Shown: positions 36,635 to 45,809, numbered from the stretch's first letter. The stretch: 64,000 nucleotides of DNA from Nocardioides alpinus (GCF_900112035.1 NZ_FOKC01000011.1:62001-126000), one strand, 5' to 3'. Notes: generated by a model not told the origin, from the sequence alone. Made by a program: numbers and translations.

Positions 36635-36651
36635 TGTCCAGAGTCTGAACA
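36635..36651 (+). promoter_or_regulatory. TGTyCAG-N3-CTGrACA operator at the mftA promoter
   Basis: TGTCCAGAGTCTGAACA, with the -10 candidate GATCCT 21 nt downstream; mftA ATG is 68 bases from the dyad. The same dyad type recurs at 44126 and 45870. A short GTGGCCAC palindrome at 36617-36624 is next to the mftR start and could be an MftR contact, but this is weak. Confidence 0.68.
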
Positions 36652-36719
36652 CCCGGGCCCCCTGGTGCGAGCGATCCTCGACAGGTGCCACCACCGGCAC
36701 CGACCGAGAGGAGACACCC

Positions 36720-36851
36720 ATGAGTGTCGACACCGACCAGCTCGCCGGCCCCGACCAGGACGAGGCCCTCGCGGCGGATGACGCGGCCGTCCTCGAGAGC
36801 GAGGACCTCATCGAGGAGGTCTCGATCGACGGCATGTGCGGCGTCTACTGA
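36720..36851 (+). CDS. mftA: Mycofactocin precursor peptide MftA
   Basis: The 43-residue peptide ends SIDGMCGVY. The C-terminal Val-Tyr is the pair that MftC cross-links and MftE releases to form the mycofactocin core. The leader is acidic (DQDEALAADDAAVLESEDLIEE), as expected for recognition by MftB. The ATG follows GAGGAG, and the stop overlaps the mftB start (TGATG). It is first in the operon and has its own upstream activator-type dyad. Confidence 0.95.
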   Translation: MSVDTDQLAGPDQDEALAADDAAVLESEDLIEEVSIDGMCGVY

Positions 36852-37150
36852 TGCTCGACGAGGCCATCCTCGACCAGGCGTGGACCCTGTCGCCCTCCGT
36901 GGCGTTGCGCCCCGAGCCGTTCGGTGCGCTCGCCTACCACTTCGGCAACCGCAAGCTGACGTTCCTCAAGCGGCCCGAGCTCGTGGCCGTGGTCCGGGCC
37001 CTCGGCGAGCAGCCGGACGTGCGCTCGGCGCTGGTCGCTGCGGGTGTGCCCGCGGCGCAGCACGGGGCGTACGCCGACGCGCTGGCCCGGCTGGCCGACA
37101 CCGACATGATCCGACCCCGCGAGACCGACCAGGGGCGGGCGGTCGCATGA
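36851..37150 (+). CDS. mftB: Mycofactocin precursor-binding chaperone MftB
   Basis: This 99-residue RRE/PqqD-like protein starts at the ATG overlapping the mftA stop. MftB binds the MftA leader and presents it to MftC. Family marks include LRPEPFGALAYHFGNRKLTFLKRPELVAVVRAL. It ends in ATGA overlap with mftC. Length and order are canonical. Confidence 0.93.
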   Translation: MLDEAILDQAWTLSPSVALRPEPFGALAYHFGNRKLTFLKRPELVAVVRALGEQPDVRSALVAAGVPAAQHGAYADALARLADTDMIRPRETDQGRAVA

Positions 37151-38400
37151 CGATCGCGCCCGCACGGCCCTCCTCTCCCACCCGCCCGGTCGGGGGCACC
37201 CTGGTCGAGCAGTTCGAGCTCGGCCTGGACGCTCCCATCTGCCTGACGTGGGAGCTGACGTACGCCTGCAACCTCGCGTGCGCCCACTGCCTCTCCTCGT
37301 CGGGTCGCCGCGACCCGCGCGAGCTGTCCACCGCGCAGGCCGAGGCCGTCATCGACGAGCTCCAGCGGATGCAGGTCTTCTACGTCAACATCGGCGGCGG
37401 CGAGCCCACCATCCGGCCCGACTTCTGGCACCTGCTGGAGTACGCCGTCGGCCACCAGGTCGGGGTGAAGTTCTCCACCAACGGCGTCCGCCTCACGCCC
37501 GAGCGTGCGGCCTTCCTCGCCTCCCCCGCCTGCCACGGCTACGTCGACGTCCAGATCTCGCTCGACGGAGCGACCGCCGAGGTCAACGACTACGTGCGCG
37601 GCCCGGGGTCGTACGACATGGCGCTCACCGCGCTGCAGAACCTGCAGGACGCCGGCTTCGACGACGTGAAGATCTCGGTGGTGTGCACCCGCCAGAACAT
37701 CGGTCAGCTCGACGAGTTCCAGGCCCTGGCCGACCGATTCGGCGCGACCCTGCGCCTGACCCGGCTCCGCCCCTCGGGTCGCGGCGCCGACGTGTGGGAC
37801 GAGCTCCACCCGCTGCCGCACCAGCAGCGCGAGCTCTACGACTGGCTGCTGGCCAAGGGCGACGACGTCCTCACCGGCGACTCGTTCTTCCACCTCTCCG
37901 CGTTCGGCGAGGCGCTGCCGGGACTCAACCTCTGCGGCGCCGGACGCGTGGTCTGCCTGATCGACCCCGTCGGGGACGTATACGCCTGCCCGTTCGCCAT
38001 CCACGACGAGTTCCTCGCCGGCAACCTGCTCGCCCCGGGCGGCTTCCAGCGCGTCTGGCAGGACTCCGAGCTCTTCACCGAGCTGCGCTCGCCGCAGACC
38101 GGCGGGGCCTGCGCGAAGTGCCAGTTCTACGACACCTGCCGCGGCGGGTGCATGGCGGCGAAGTTCTTCACCGGGCTGCCCCTCGACGGCCCCGACCCCG
38201 AGTGCGTCCAGGGCTACGGCGAGCAGGCGCTGAGCGCCGACCGTACGGTCCCGGCCGCGAGCCAGGACCACTCGAGGTCCACCCCGACCCGCAACCAGCC
38301 GGTGATGCTCACCCTGATGAGCCGCCCCCCGGTCAGCGCGTGCGCCGAGAGCCCGCTCGCCGGCTTCGACCCCGGTCCCACGGCGGGCTGCTGCCCGTGA
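37147..38400 (+). CDS. mftC: Mycofactocin radical SAM maturase MftC
   Basis: MftC oxidatively decarboxylates the MftA C-terminal Tyr and forms the Val-Tyr carbon-carbon bond. The 417-residue protein has the radical SAM cluster motif CNLACAHC (about residue 42), the SAM-binding GGGEP in YVNIGGGEPTIRP, and C-terminal SPASM cysteines including LNLCGAGRVVCLIDPVGDVYACPF and CAKCQFYDTCRGGCM. It starts in ATGA overlap with mftB and ends in GTGA overlap with mftD. Confidence 0.97.
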   Translation: MTIAPARPSSPTRPVGGTLVEQFELGLDAPICLTWELTYACNLACAHCLSSSGRRDPRELSTAQAEAVIDELQRMQVFYVNIGGGEPTIRPDFWHLLEYAVGHQVGVKFSTNGVRLTPERAAFLASPACHGYVDVQISLDGATAEVNDYVRGPGSYDMALTALQNLQDAGFDDVKISVVCTRQNIGQLDEFQALADRFGATLRLTRLRPSGRGADVWDELHPLPHQQRELYDWLLAKGDDVLTGDSFFHLSAFGEALPGLNLCGAGRVVCLIDPVGDVYACPFAIHDEFLAGNLLAPGGFQRVWQDSELFTELRSPQTGGACAKCQFYDTCRGGCMAAKFFTGLPLDGPDPECVQGYGEQALSADRTVPAASQDHSRSTPTRNQPVMLTLMSRPPVSACAESPLAGFDPGPTAGCCP

Positions 38401-39626
38401 GCGCCGGACCGGAGTGGCTCGCCAACCCGTGGAAGCAGAACCCGTGGTTCGAGTCGGTGGCCGTCGCCCAGGAGCGGGCACGCAGGCGCCTGCCGGCGCC
38501 GGTCTACGGTGCCTTGGTCGCGGGGTCCGAGCGCGGCCAGACCGTGGACGACAACCAGGCCGCCTTCTCCGAGATCGGACTCTCACCTCACGTCGCCGGC
38601 CACCAGGCGCACCGCACGATGTCGCGGATGCTGATGGGCCAGGAGATCTCCCTCCCGGTCGTCATCAGTCCGACCGGTGTCCAGGCCGTGCACCCGGACG
38701 GTGAGGTCGCCGTCGCCCGGGCTGCCGCCGCACGCGGCACGATCATGGGCCTGTCCAACTTCGCGTCGAAGTCGGTCGAGGAGGTCACCGCGACCGGCGC
38801 CACGACGTTCTTCCAGATGTACTGGACCGGCGATCGCGACGTGATGGTCCAGCGCATGCAGCGCGCCCACGACGCAGGCGCCCTGGGCCTGATCGCCACC
38901 CTCGACTGGTCGTTCTCCATGGGCCGCGACTGGGGCAGCCCCGAGATCCCCGAGAAGGTCGACCTCCGGACGATGGTGCGGATGGCGCCGAAGGTCCTCA
39001 CCCGGCCCCGGTGGCTCTACCAGTTCGGCCGTGCCGGCGCGATCCCGGACCTCACCGCCCCGAACCTCGCCAGGCCCGGCGAGACCACCGGTCCGACCTT
39101 CTTCGCCGCCTACTACGAGTGGATGACCACGCCTCCCCCGTCGTGGGACGACGTCGCGTGGATGCGCGAGCAGTGGCACCAGATCAGCGGCCGACCGTTC
39201 ATGCTCAAGGGCGTCGGCCGTGTCGACGACGCCCTGCGGGCCGTCGATGCCGGCGTCGCGGCCCTGTCGGTGTCCAACCACGGCGGCAACAACCTCGACG
39301 GCACCCCCGCCGCGATCCGGCTCGTGCAGCCGATCGCCGAGCGGGTGGGCGGCCAGGTCGAGGTGGTCATGGACGGCGGCGTCCGCCGCGGCTCCGACGT
39401 CGTCAAGGCCGTCGCGCTGGGCGCCCGCGCGGTGCTGATCGGCCGCGCCTACCTGTGGGGCCTGGCCGCCAACGGCCAGGCGGGGGTCGAGAACGTCCTC
39501 GACGTGCTGCGCTCCGGCATCGACTCCGCGCTGCTCGGCCTCGGGGTCGCCTCGCTCGACGAGCTCACCCCGGAGCACGTCCTGGTCCCCGACGGGTTCC
39601 ACCGCTCGATCGGCGCGCCGGACTGA
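38397..39626 (+). CDS. mftD: Mycofactocin FMN-dependent dehydrogenase MftD
   Basis: MftD oxidatively deaminates the AHDP intermediate to premycofactocin. The 409-residue protein belongs to the FMN alpha-hydroxy-acid dehydrogenase family: the FMN contacts PTGVQAVHPDGEVA and the catalytic His in SNHGGNNLDG are visible, with the phosphate site MDGGVRRGSDVVKAVALGA. The GTG start overlaps the mftC stop. An in-frame open stretch upstream of 38397 is antisense/shadow within mftC and not part of this gene. Confidence 0.95.
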   Translation: MSAGPEWLANPWKQNPWFESVAVAQERARRRLPAPVYGALVAGSERGQTVDDNQAAFSEIGLSPHVAGHQAHRTMSRMLMGQEISLPVVISPTGVQAVHPDGEVAVARAAAARGTIMGLSNFASKSVEEVTATGATTFFQMYWTGDRDVMVQRMQRAHDAGALGLIATLDWSFSMGRDWGSPEIPEKVDLRTMVRMAPKVLTRPRWLYQFGRAGAIPDLTAPNLARPGETTGPTFFAAYYEWMTTPPPSWDDVAWMREQWHQISGRPFMLKGVGRVDDALRAVDAGVAALSVSNHGGNNLDGTPAAIRLVQPIAERVGGQVEVVMDGGVRRGSDVVKAVALGARAVLIGRAYLWGLAANGQAGVENVLDVLRSGIDSALLGLGVASLDELTPEHVLVPDGFHRSIGAPD

Positions 39627-40300
39627 TGCGCCTGTCGGAGGCCACGTCGCGCGACACCGCCGGCGCACCGCTGGTCCTGGTGCCGGTCGGCTCGCTCGAG
39701 CAGCACGGACCGCACCTGCCCCTCGACACCGACACCGTGATCGCCACCGCCGTCGCCACCGCGGTCGCCGCGAAGGTCGGCGGGTGGGTCGCGCCGCCCC
39801 TGGCGTACGGCTCCAGCGGCGAGCACCAGTCCTTCGCCGGCACCAGCTCGATCGGCACGGACGTCCTGCGCAGCACCGTGGTCGAGCTCGTCCGGTCGAT
39901 GCGCACCTGGTCGGACCGGGTCGTGCTCGTCAACGGGCACGGCGGCAACGTCACGGCACTCACGTCCGCCGTCGACCAGCTGGTGGACGAGGGACATGCC
40001 GTGACGTGGGTCCCGTGCGCCACCGAGCTGGTCGACCTGCACGCCGGTCGCACCGAGACCTCGCTCATGCTGCACCTCGCCCCCTGGTCCGTACGCCGCC
40101 ACCTGGCCGAGGTCGGCGACACCCGACCGCTGGCCGAGATCCTGCCCCTCATGCGTGCGGGCGGCGTCTGCGCCGTGTCCCCCAACGGGGTGCTCGGAGA
40201 TCCGACCGGAGCCACTGCCACCGAGGGCGAGGAGGTGCTCCGGGCGATGGTCGACGACGTCCTGCGCCGCCTCGTCACCACCGGGGTCGGGGCGCGATGA
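39626..40300 (+). CDS. mftE: Mycofactocin peptidase MftE (creatininase family)
   Basis: MftE cleaves the modified Val-Tyr dipeptide from the MftA leader. The 224-residue protein has the creatininase metal-binding blocks SLEQHGPHLPLDTDT, VNGHGGN and ETSLMLHL. It starts at ATG overlapping the mftD stop (TGATG) and ends in ATGA overlap with the SDR gene. Confidence 0.94.
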   Translation: MRLSEATSRDTAGAPLVLVPVGSLEQHGPHLPLDTDTVIATAVATAVAAKVGGWVAPPLAYGSSGEHQSFAGTSSIGTDVLRSTVVELVRSMRTWSDRVVLVNGHGGNVTALTSAVDQLVDEGHAVTWVPCATELVDLHAGRTETSLMLHLAPWSVRRHLAEVGDTRPLAEILPLMRAGGVCAVSPNGVLGDPTGATATEGEEVLRAMVDDVLRRLVTTGVGAR

Positions 40301-41067
40301 CGCCGACCAGGGTCGCGCTCGTCACCGGCGCTGCCCGGGGCATCGGCGCCGCCACCGTGGACCGTCTCGTCGCCGACGGGTGCCACGTGGTCGCCCTCGA
40401 CTCCTGCGGCGGCGGCGGCCTCGCGACGCGCGCCGACCTCGACGGCGTCGGAGCGCGGCACGGCGACCGGGTGCTGCCGGTCGTCGCCGACGTACGCGAC
40501 CGTGCGGCCCTGGACGGGGCGGTCGCCCTGGCCGTCGACCGGTGGGGACGGCTCGACGCGGCGGTCGCCGCCGCAGCTGTCATCCGGGGCGGCACCCCGC
40601 TGTGGCAGACCCCCGAGGCCGACCTCGACGAGCTCTGGGACGTGGACGTCAGGGGCGTGTGGCACACCGCCGCCGCCACCGTGCCCGCCATGCTCGCCGG
40701 CCCCGACCCGTCGGGGTGCCGCTTCGTCGCGGTCGCGTCCGCCGCAGGCACGCGCGGCCTCTTCCACCTCGCCGCCTACACCGCCGCCAAGCACGCCGTG
40801 GTGGGAATGGTGAAGGGCCTGGCCGCCGACCTCGTGGGCACGGGCGTGACCGCGAATGCCGTCTCCCCCGGCTCCACCGACACCGCCATGCTCGCGGCCA
40901 CCGCGGCGCTCTACGACGTCCCCGCCGACGAACTCGCCGGGCACCAGCTGCTCCAGCGGCTGCTCGACCCCGGCGAGGTGGCGGCTGCCATCGCGTTCTG
41001 CGCCTCGCCCGCCGGTGGCGTCGTCAACGGCACGGTGCTGCACGCCGACGGCGGGTTCACCGGGTGA
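40297..41067 (+). CDS. Mycofactocin-coupled short-chain dehydrogenase (SDR)
   Basis: This 256-residue Rossmann protein has the cofactor motif TGAARGIGAA, the catalytic YTAAKHA and an upstream Ser in VASAAG. Mycofactocin-coupled SDRs use mycofactocin as an external electron acceptor and keep their NAD(H) tightly bound. It lies inside the mft operon between mftE and mftF with overlaps at both ends (ATGA, GTGA). Its alcohol substrate cannot be read from the sequence. Confidence 0.92.
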   Translation: MTPTRVALVTGAARGIGAATVDRLVADGCHVVALDSCGGGGLATRADLDGVGARHGDRVLPVVADVRDRAALDGAVALAVDRWGRLDAAVAAAAVIRGGTPLWQTPEADLDELWDVDVRGVWHTAAATVPAMLAGPDPSGCRFVAVASAAGTRGLFHLAAYTAAKHAVVGMVKGLAADLVGTGVTANAVSPGSTDTAMLAATAALYDVPADELAGHQLLQRLLDPGEVAAAIAFCASPAGGVVNGTVLHADGGFTG

Positions 41068-42566
41068 GCCTGCCGCGCGGCTTCAGCGTGACCCTCGACC
41101 CGTCAGCGCTGCGGGCGGACGGCGGGCGGCTGCTGGTCGGTGGCTCGCCCCTGACCGCCCTGCGGCTCTCCCCTGCGGCAGCGGCCCGTCTCGACCAGCG
41201 CCGGCTCGTGGTCACCGACGAGGCGTCGTCCCGGTTGGCCGACCGGCTCCTGTCGACCAACCTCGCTCGGCCCGATCTCCGCGACGCCACTGCCCCGGCG
41301 CAGAACCAGCTCACCGTGGTCGTCCCGGTGCGGGACCGTGCCGACCAGCTCGACCGCTGCCTCGCGGCACTGCACCCCCTGGCCGTCATCGTGGTCGACG
41401 ACGCCTCCCTCGATCCGGCGGCGGTGGCCGACGTCGCGCGACGTCACGGCGCCATCCTCGTGCCACTCGTCGTCAACGTGGGGCCGGCCGGTGCCCGCAA
41501 CGCGGGCCTGGCGCGGGTCACGACACCGGTCGTGGCGTTCGTCGACTCGGACGTCCAGGTCGACGGCGGCGACCTCCTGCGACTCGCGCGGCACCTCGAC
41601 GACCCCGCTGTCGCGCTCGTCGGACCGCGGGTCGTCGGCCACTCGGCCGCCGACCGACCACGCTGGTTCGAGCGCTACGACGTCATCGCCTCCTCGCTCT
41701 CGCTCGGCTCCACGCCCGCCACGGTGCGTCCCGGCGCGAGCGTCGCCTGGTTGCCCAGCGCCTGCCTCGTGGGACGTACGGCCCTGCTCGGACCGGGCTT
41801 CGACGCCGCGATGCGGGTCGGCGAGGACGTCGACCTCGTGTGGCGGCTCGGCGCTTCGGGCCACCGGGTCCGCTACGACCCCGACGTCGCGGCCCGCCAC
41901 GACGTGCGTACGACGGTGCGTGGCTGGCTCGGCCGCAAGCTGTTCTACGGCACCGGCGGCGCGGACCTCGCCGAGCGCCACGGCTCCCACGTGGCGCCTG
42001 CAGTCCTGAGCCCGACGATGGCGGTCGCCGGCGCGGCCCTGCTGCTGCGACGTCGCTGGTCGCTGCCGGTCGTCTCGGCGGCGTACGCCGTGGCGACCTG
42101 GTCGGTCGCGCGCGGACTGCCGTCGACGGTCGAGCGCCGCACCCGGGTGAGGATCGCGGCCCGGCTCGCCGGTCGCGGGGTCGGGTGGGCCGCCCGTCAG
42201 GAGTCCGCCCTGCTGCTGCGGCACTGGTGGCCGGTGGCGGCCGTCGGCCTGCCCTCGGCACACGTGCGGCGGGCCCTCGCGACGGCCCTCGTCATCGACA
42301 CCTGCGTCGCGGTCCGCGAGGCCGCGGGGGCCGACGAGCCGTCCGTGTCCCTGCCCGTCCTGTTCGCCGGCCGGCGCCTCGACGACCTCGCCTACGGCAC
42401 CGGCCTCTGGTGGGGCGCGCTGCGTCGACGCTCCACCACCGCCCTGGCACCGAGACGGGCAACAGCGCCTCAGAGGCCGAGCTCGCGCGCAGCGGCCTCC
42501 CGCATCTCCACCTTGCGGATCTTGCCGGTGACGGTCATCGGGAACTCCTCGACGATCATCACGTAG
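41064..42566 (+). CDS. mftF: Mycofactocin glycosyltransferase MftF (GT2)
   Basis: MftF adds glucose units to premycofactocin or mycofactocin. The 500-residue protein has an N-terminal family-specific segment, a GT2 domain (VVVDDASLDP, FVDSDVQ as the DxD metal site, GEDVDLVWRLG as the acceptor/acid motif), and C-terminal hydrophobic helices. Its last 97 bases overlap the convergent acyl-CoA ligase on the other strand; the true end may be as drawn, because no earlier in-frame stop exists. mftG (GMC oxidoreductase), often next, is not present in this window. Confidence 0.9.
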   Translation: MSLPRGFSVTLDPSALRADGGRLLVGGSPLTALRLSPAAAARLDQRRLVVTDEASSRLADRLLSTNLARPDLRDATAPAQNQLTVVVPVRDRADQLDRCLAALHPLAVIVVDDASLDPAAVADVARRHGAILVPLVVNVGPAGARNAGLARVTTPVVAFVDSDVQVDGGDLLRLARHLDDPAVALVGPRVVGHSAADRPRWFERYDVIASSLSLGSTPATVRPGASVAWLPSACLVGRTALLGPGFDAAMRVGEDVDLVWRLGASGHRVRYDPDVAARHDVRTTVRGWLGRKLFYGTGGADLAERHGSHVAPAVLSPTMAVAGAALLLRRRWSLPVVSAAYAVATWSVARGLPSTVERRTRVRIAARLAGRGVGWAARQESALLLRHWWPVAAVGLPSAHVRRALATALVIDTCVAVREAAGADEPSVSLPVLFAGRRLDDLAYGTGLWWGALRRRSTTALAPRRATAPQRPSSRAAASRISTLRILPVTVIGNSSTIIT

Positions 42567-44092
42567 CGCGGCACCTTGTAGTGCGAGAGCCTGCCGTCGC
42601 AGTAGGCCCGCACGGCCGCGGCGTCGAGCGGGGCAGCGCCGGCCCGCATCCTGATCCAGGCACACAGCTCCTCGCCGTACTTCTCGTCCGGCACCCCGAT
42701 GACCTGGACGTCCTTGATGTCGGGGTGGGCGTAGAGGAACTCCTCGACCTCGCGCGGGTAGACGTTCTCGCCCCCGCGGATCACCATGTCCTTGATCCGG
42801 CCGACCACGTTGCAGTAGCCGTCCTCGCGCATCTCCGCCAGGTCACCGGTGTGCATCCACCCGTCGGCGTCGATCGCCTCCGCGGTCTTCTCCGGGTCGT
42901 TCCAGTAGCCCACCATGACCGAGTAGCCGCGGGTGCAGAGCTCACCCGTCTGGCCACGCAGGACGGTCTCGCCCGTGACCGGGTCGACGATCTTGACCTC
43001 GAGCTGGGGATGCACGCGGCCGATCGAGGCCGTACGCCGGTCCAGGTCGTCGTCGGCCCGGGTCTGCGTCGACACCGGACTGGTCTCGGTCATCCCGTAG
43101 GCGATGGAGACCTCGGACATGTGCATGTCGTTGATGCAGCGCTTCATCACCTCGACCGGGCAGATGGACCCGGCCATGATCCCGGTGCGGAGGGTCGAGA
43201 GGTCGTGCTCGGCGAAGGTCGGGTGGTTCTGCATCGCGATGAACATCGTCGGCACGCCGTAGACGCCTGTGCACCGCTCGGCCTCGATCGTGCGCAGGGT
43301 GGTCTCGGGGTCGAACCCCGGCGCCGGGATCACCATCGTGGTGCCGTGGCTGGAGCAGCCGAGGTTGCCCATCACCATGCCGAAGCAGTGGTAGAAGGGC
43401 ACCGGGATGCACAGCCGGTCCTCGTGCGTCAGGTTGATGAGCTCGGTCGTGAAGAACCCGTTGTTGAGGATGTTGCGGTGGCTCAGCGTCGCGCCCTTGG
43501 GACGCCCGGTCGTGCCGGAGGTGTACTGGATGTTGATCGGGTCGCCCGGCACGAGGGTGGCCAGGACCTCGGCGACGGCGCCCTCGGGGAGCGAGCTCCC
43601 CTCCTCGACCAGCGCGGCCCAGTCGTCGGTGTCGAGGAAGACCACGCGCTCGAGGTCCGGGCACTCGGCGCGGGTCTCCTCCACCATCGCGCGGTAGTCG
43701 CTGGTCTTGAAGCGCGAGGCCGCGATGAGCATCCGCATGCCCGACTGGTTCACCGCGTAGGCGAACTCGTGGGTGCGGTAGGCCGGGTTGACGTTGACCA
43801 GCACCACGCCCAGCTTGGCGGTGGCGTACTGCGCGATGGTCCACTCGGCGCAGTTGGGCGCCCAGACACCGAGCCGGTCGCCGGTCGTCAGCCCGGCGGC
43901 GAGCAGCCCACGGGCGAGGGCGTCGACGTCGTGGTCGAGCTCCGTCCAGGTCCAGCGACGCCCGCTGGCGACCTCGACCAGCGCCTCGCCCTGCGGGTGC
44001 GCGGCGACGGTCCGCTCGAAGTTGGCCCCGATGGTCTCCTCCAGCAGCTCGCCCTCGTCGAGGCCGCTGGCGTACGCAGGTTGCGTGGTCAT
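42470..44092 (-). CDS. Acyl-CoA ligase (AMP-forming, FadD-type)
   Basis: This 540-residue enzyme activates a carboxylic acid to acyl-CoA through an acyl-AMP. The phosphate-binding motif YTSGTTGRPKGATLSH, the adenine motif YGMTETSP and the C-terminal GRIKDMVIRGGENVYPREVE and catalytic Lys in VTGKIRKVEM are all present. It resembles medium- to long-chain FadD enzymes. An operator like that of mftA lies 33 bases before its ATG. Acids formed by oxidation of alcohols through the NDMA-type dehydrogenase would be natural substrates; this is inference. Confidence 0.9.
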   Translation of the reverse strand: MTTQPAYASGLDEGELLEETIGANFERTVAAHPQGEALVEVASGRRWTWTELDHDVDALARGLLAAGLTTGDRLGVWAPNCAEWTIAQYATAKLGVVLVNVNPAYRTHEFAYAVNQSGMRMLIAASRFKTSDYRAMVEETRAECPDLERVVFLDTDDWAALVEEGSSLPEGAVAEVLATLVPGDPINIQYTSGTTGRPKGATLSHRNILNNGFFTTELINLTHEDRLCIPVPFYHCFGMVMGNLGCSSHGTTMVIPAPGFDPETTLRTIEAERCTGVYGVPTMFIAMQNHPTFAEHDLSTLRTGIMAGSICPVEVMKRCINDMHMSEVSIAYGMTETSPVSTQTRADDDLDRRTASIGRVHPQLEVKIVDPVTGETVLRGQTGELCTRGYSVMVGYWNDPEKTAEAIDADGWMHTGDLAEMREDGYCNVVGRIKDMVIRGGENVYPREVEEFLYAHPDIKDVQVIGVPDEKYGEELCAWIRMRAGAAPLDAAAVRAYCDGRLSHYKVPRYVMIVEEFPMTVTGKIRKVEMREAAARELGL

Positions 44093-44125
44093 GGCTCCAG
44101 CCTTTCCCGGGCGCGCCGAGGTGGG

Positions 44126-44142
44126 TGTTCAGTCTCTGGACA
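44126..44142 (-). promoter_or_regulatory. TGTyCAG-N3-CTGrACA operator before the acyl-CoA ligase
   Basis: TGTTCAGTCTCTGGACA on the plus strand. On the minus strand AAGGCT lies 21 nt away in the -10 position. The predicted start point falls within a few bases of the ATG, so the message may be leaderless. Confidence 0.62.
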
Positions 44143-44156
44143 GCGACCCGTCACGC

Positions 44157-45809
44157 TCAGAAGCCCTCGATCCGGAGCTGGCGGATCCGGGCGTAGAGCG
44201 TCGTGCGGGAGAGGCCGAGCTCGCGCGCGGCCTGCACCTTGTTGCCGTCGGCGGCACGGAGGGCCACCACGATGGCATCGCGCTCGGCACGGTCGAGTGC
44301 GGACAGGTGGCGGACCGGCGTCGTCAGGCGGTAGCCCTCCGGCAGGTCGGAGACCGCGATCCCACCGCTTGAGCGGCACGCCGCAGCGTGCGCGATGACC
44401 GCCTTGAGCTCGCGCAGGTTGCCCGGCCAGCTGTGCGCCGCCAGGGCGTGGAGGGCGCCCGGGGTCAGGTGGACCGACTCGCTCGCGGCGACGTCACGCA
44501 GCATCGACGCGGCGAGGTCGCGCACCTCGTCGCGGCGCGCTCCCAGCGGGGTGAGCTCCTCGCGGACCGTCGCGGCTCCCGCCAGGACGGCGGCGCGACC
44601 CGTCAGCGACTCGACCGGGCCGCTCGTGAGGATCAGCTGGGGGCGCGACCGCTGGTCGACGGCCTCGATCACCAGGTCGAGCAGCTCGTCGCTGAGGAGG
44701 TCGATCCCGTCGACGACGACCGACCCCTCGCTGCGCCTCATGGCTCCGGCGAACTCCTTGGCCCAGGCGGCCTCGCCCTCGAGCAGGGCGGTCGCGGCGC
44801 GCATCACCTTCGTCGGGAGCACGGCCAGGTGGCGGGCCCGCGTCGACCGACCGGTGCCCGGCGGACCGGACACGAGGGTGGGAGCAGGAGCCCGCATGAC
44901 CACCGTGGTCGAGATGGTCACCGGGGTGAGGTGCGGGCCGCTGGCCCGCTCGACCACGCGCAGCAGGACACCGCGACGCGCCCCCGACACCCGGGTGACC
45001 GTGACGTCGGCAGCGCGACCGGAGTCGAGGGTCAGCCGCAGGGCGCTCTCCCCCTTGCCCGGGGGGTCCTCGGCCAGCACGCGCAGCAGCGCGATGTCGG
45101 AGGGGCTGAGCAGGTCGGACGCGGCCTGGTTGCACATCACGATGTCCTCGCCGATGGCCAGCACGGCGTCGCGACAGTGACCCGACGCGGCCTGGAACGC
45201 CGCCAGCAGGCTCTTCTCCGACAGCCGGCTGCCGCCGAGCAGGCGCTCCTCGATGTCGTGCACGGCCCGGGCGATGAGGGGCGGGAGCAGCGGGCTCGCC
45301 CGGTCGACCACGGCCGAGATGTCCAGGACTCCCTCGATGCGCCGGGTGAGCGGGTGGCGGATGGGGTGCCCGTAGCAGCTGAAGCGGCGCAGCACCTCGG
45401 CGAAGTGCTCGGGACCGTTGATGAGGACGGGGTGCCTGGTCTCGAAGACCGTGCCGAGGGCGTTGGTGCCCACCGCGTCCTCGAGCAGGCTCGCGCCCTC
45501 GCGGAGGTTGAGCAGGTCGAAACCGTCGCGGGTCTGCGGGTCGTCGAACCAGCGCCGGACGACGCGGCACTCGCGGTCGCCCAGGATCGTCGAGTAGCCG
45601 GTGCCGACCAGGCTCTCCTCGAGCTGGTCGAGGACGGGCCCCGCCCCGACGAGCAGCGAGCTGTTGGGATCGATGTCGCGTGGGTCGAGTCGGCTGAACG
45701 GTCCGTCGTGCTCGACACCGGCCAGGCTGGCCCGGCGCCAGGACGCGGCGATGTCGGCGCGCCCGCCCGGCGGGTCGTCGTGCGTCGTGGCTGCGTGGGG
45801 CACCTGCAC
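44157..45809 (-). CDS. AcoR-like (GAF-AAA-Fis) transcriptional regulator without GAFTGA motif
   Basis: The 550-residue protein starts at GTG behind GAGAGGA. An N-terminal sensor region (about 60-290, GAF-like with GTNALGTVFETRHPVLING and GVLDISAVVDR) is followed by a degenerate AAA domain with Walker A SGPPGTGRST and Walker B SVVVDGIDLL, and a Fis-type helix-turn-helix, KVQAARELGLSRTTLYARIRQL. The GAFTGA loop that contacts sigma-54 is absent. This type regulates alcohol and ketone oxidation in other actinobacteria. Its gene shares a divergent operator with the alcohol dehydrogenase. Confidence 0.88.
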   Translation of the reverse strand: MQVPHAATTHDDPPGGRADIAASWRRASLAGVEHDGPFSRLDPRDIDPNSSLLVGAGPVLDQLEESLVGTGYSTILGDRECRVVRRWFDDPQTRDGFDLLNLREGASLLEDAVGTNALGTVFETRHPVLINGPEHFAEVLRRFSCYGHPIRHPLTRRIEGVLDISAVVDRASPLLPPLIARAVHDIEERLLGGSRLSEKSLLAAFQAASGHCRDAVLAIGEDIVMCNQAASDLLSPSDIALLRVLAEDPPGKGESALRLTLDSGRAADVTVTRVSGARRGVLLRVVERASGPHLTPVTISTTVVMRAPAPTLVSGPPGTGRSTRARHLAVLPTKVMRAATALLEGEAAWAKEFAGAMRRSEGSVVVDGIDLLSDELLDLVIEAVDQRSRPQLILTSGPVESLTGRAAVLAGAATVREELTPLGARRDEVRDLAASMLRDVAASESVHLTPGALHALAAHSWPGNLRELKAVIAHAAACRSSGGIAVSDLPEGYRLTTPVRHLSALDRAERDAIVVALRAADGNKVQAARELGLSRTTLYARIRQLRIEGF

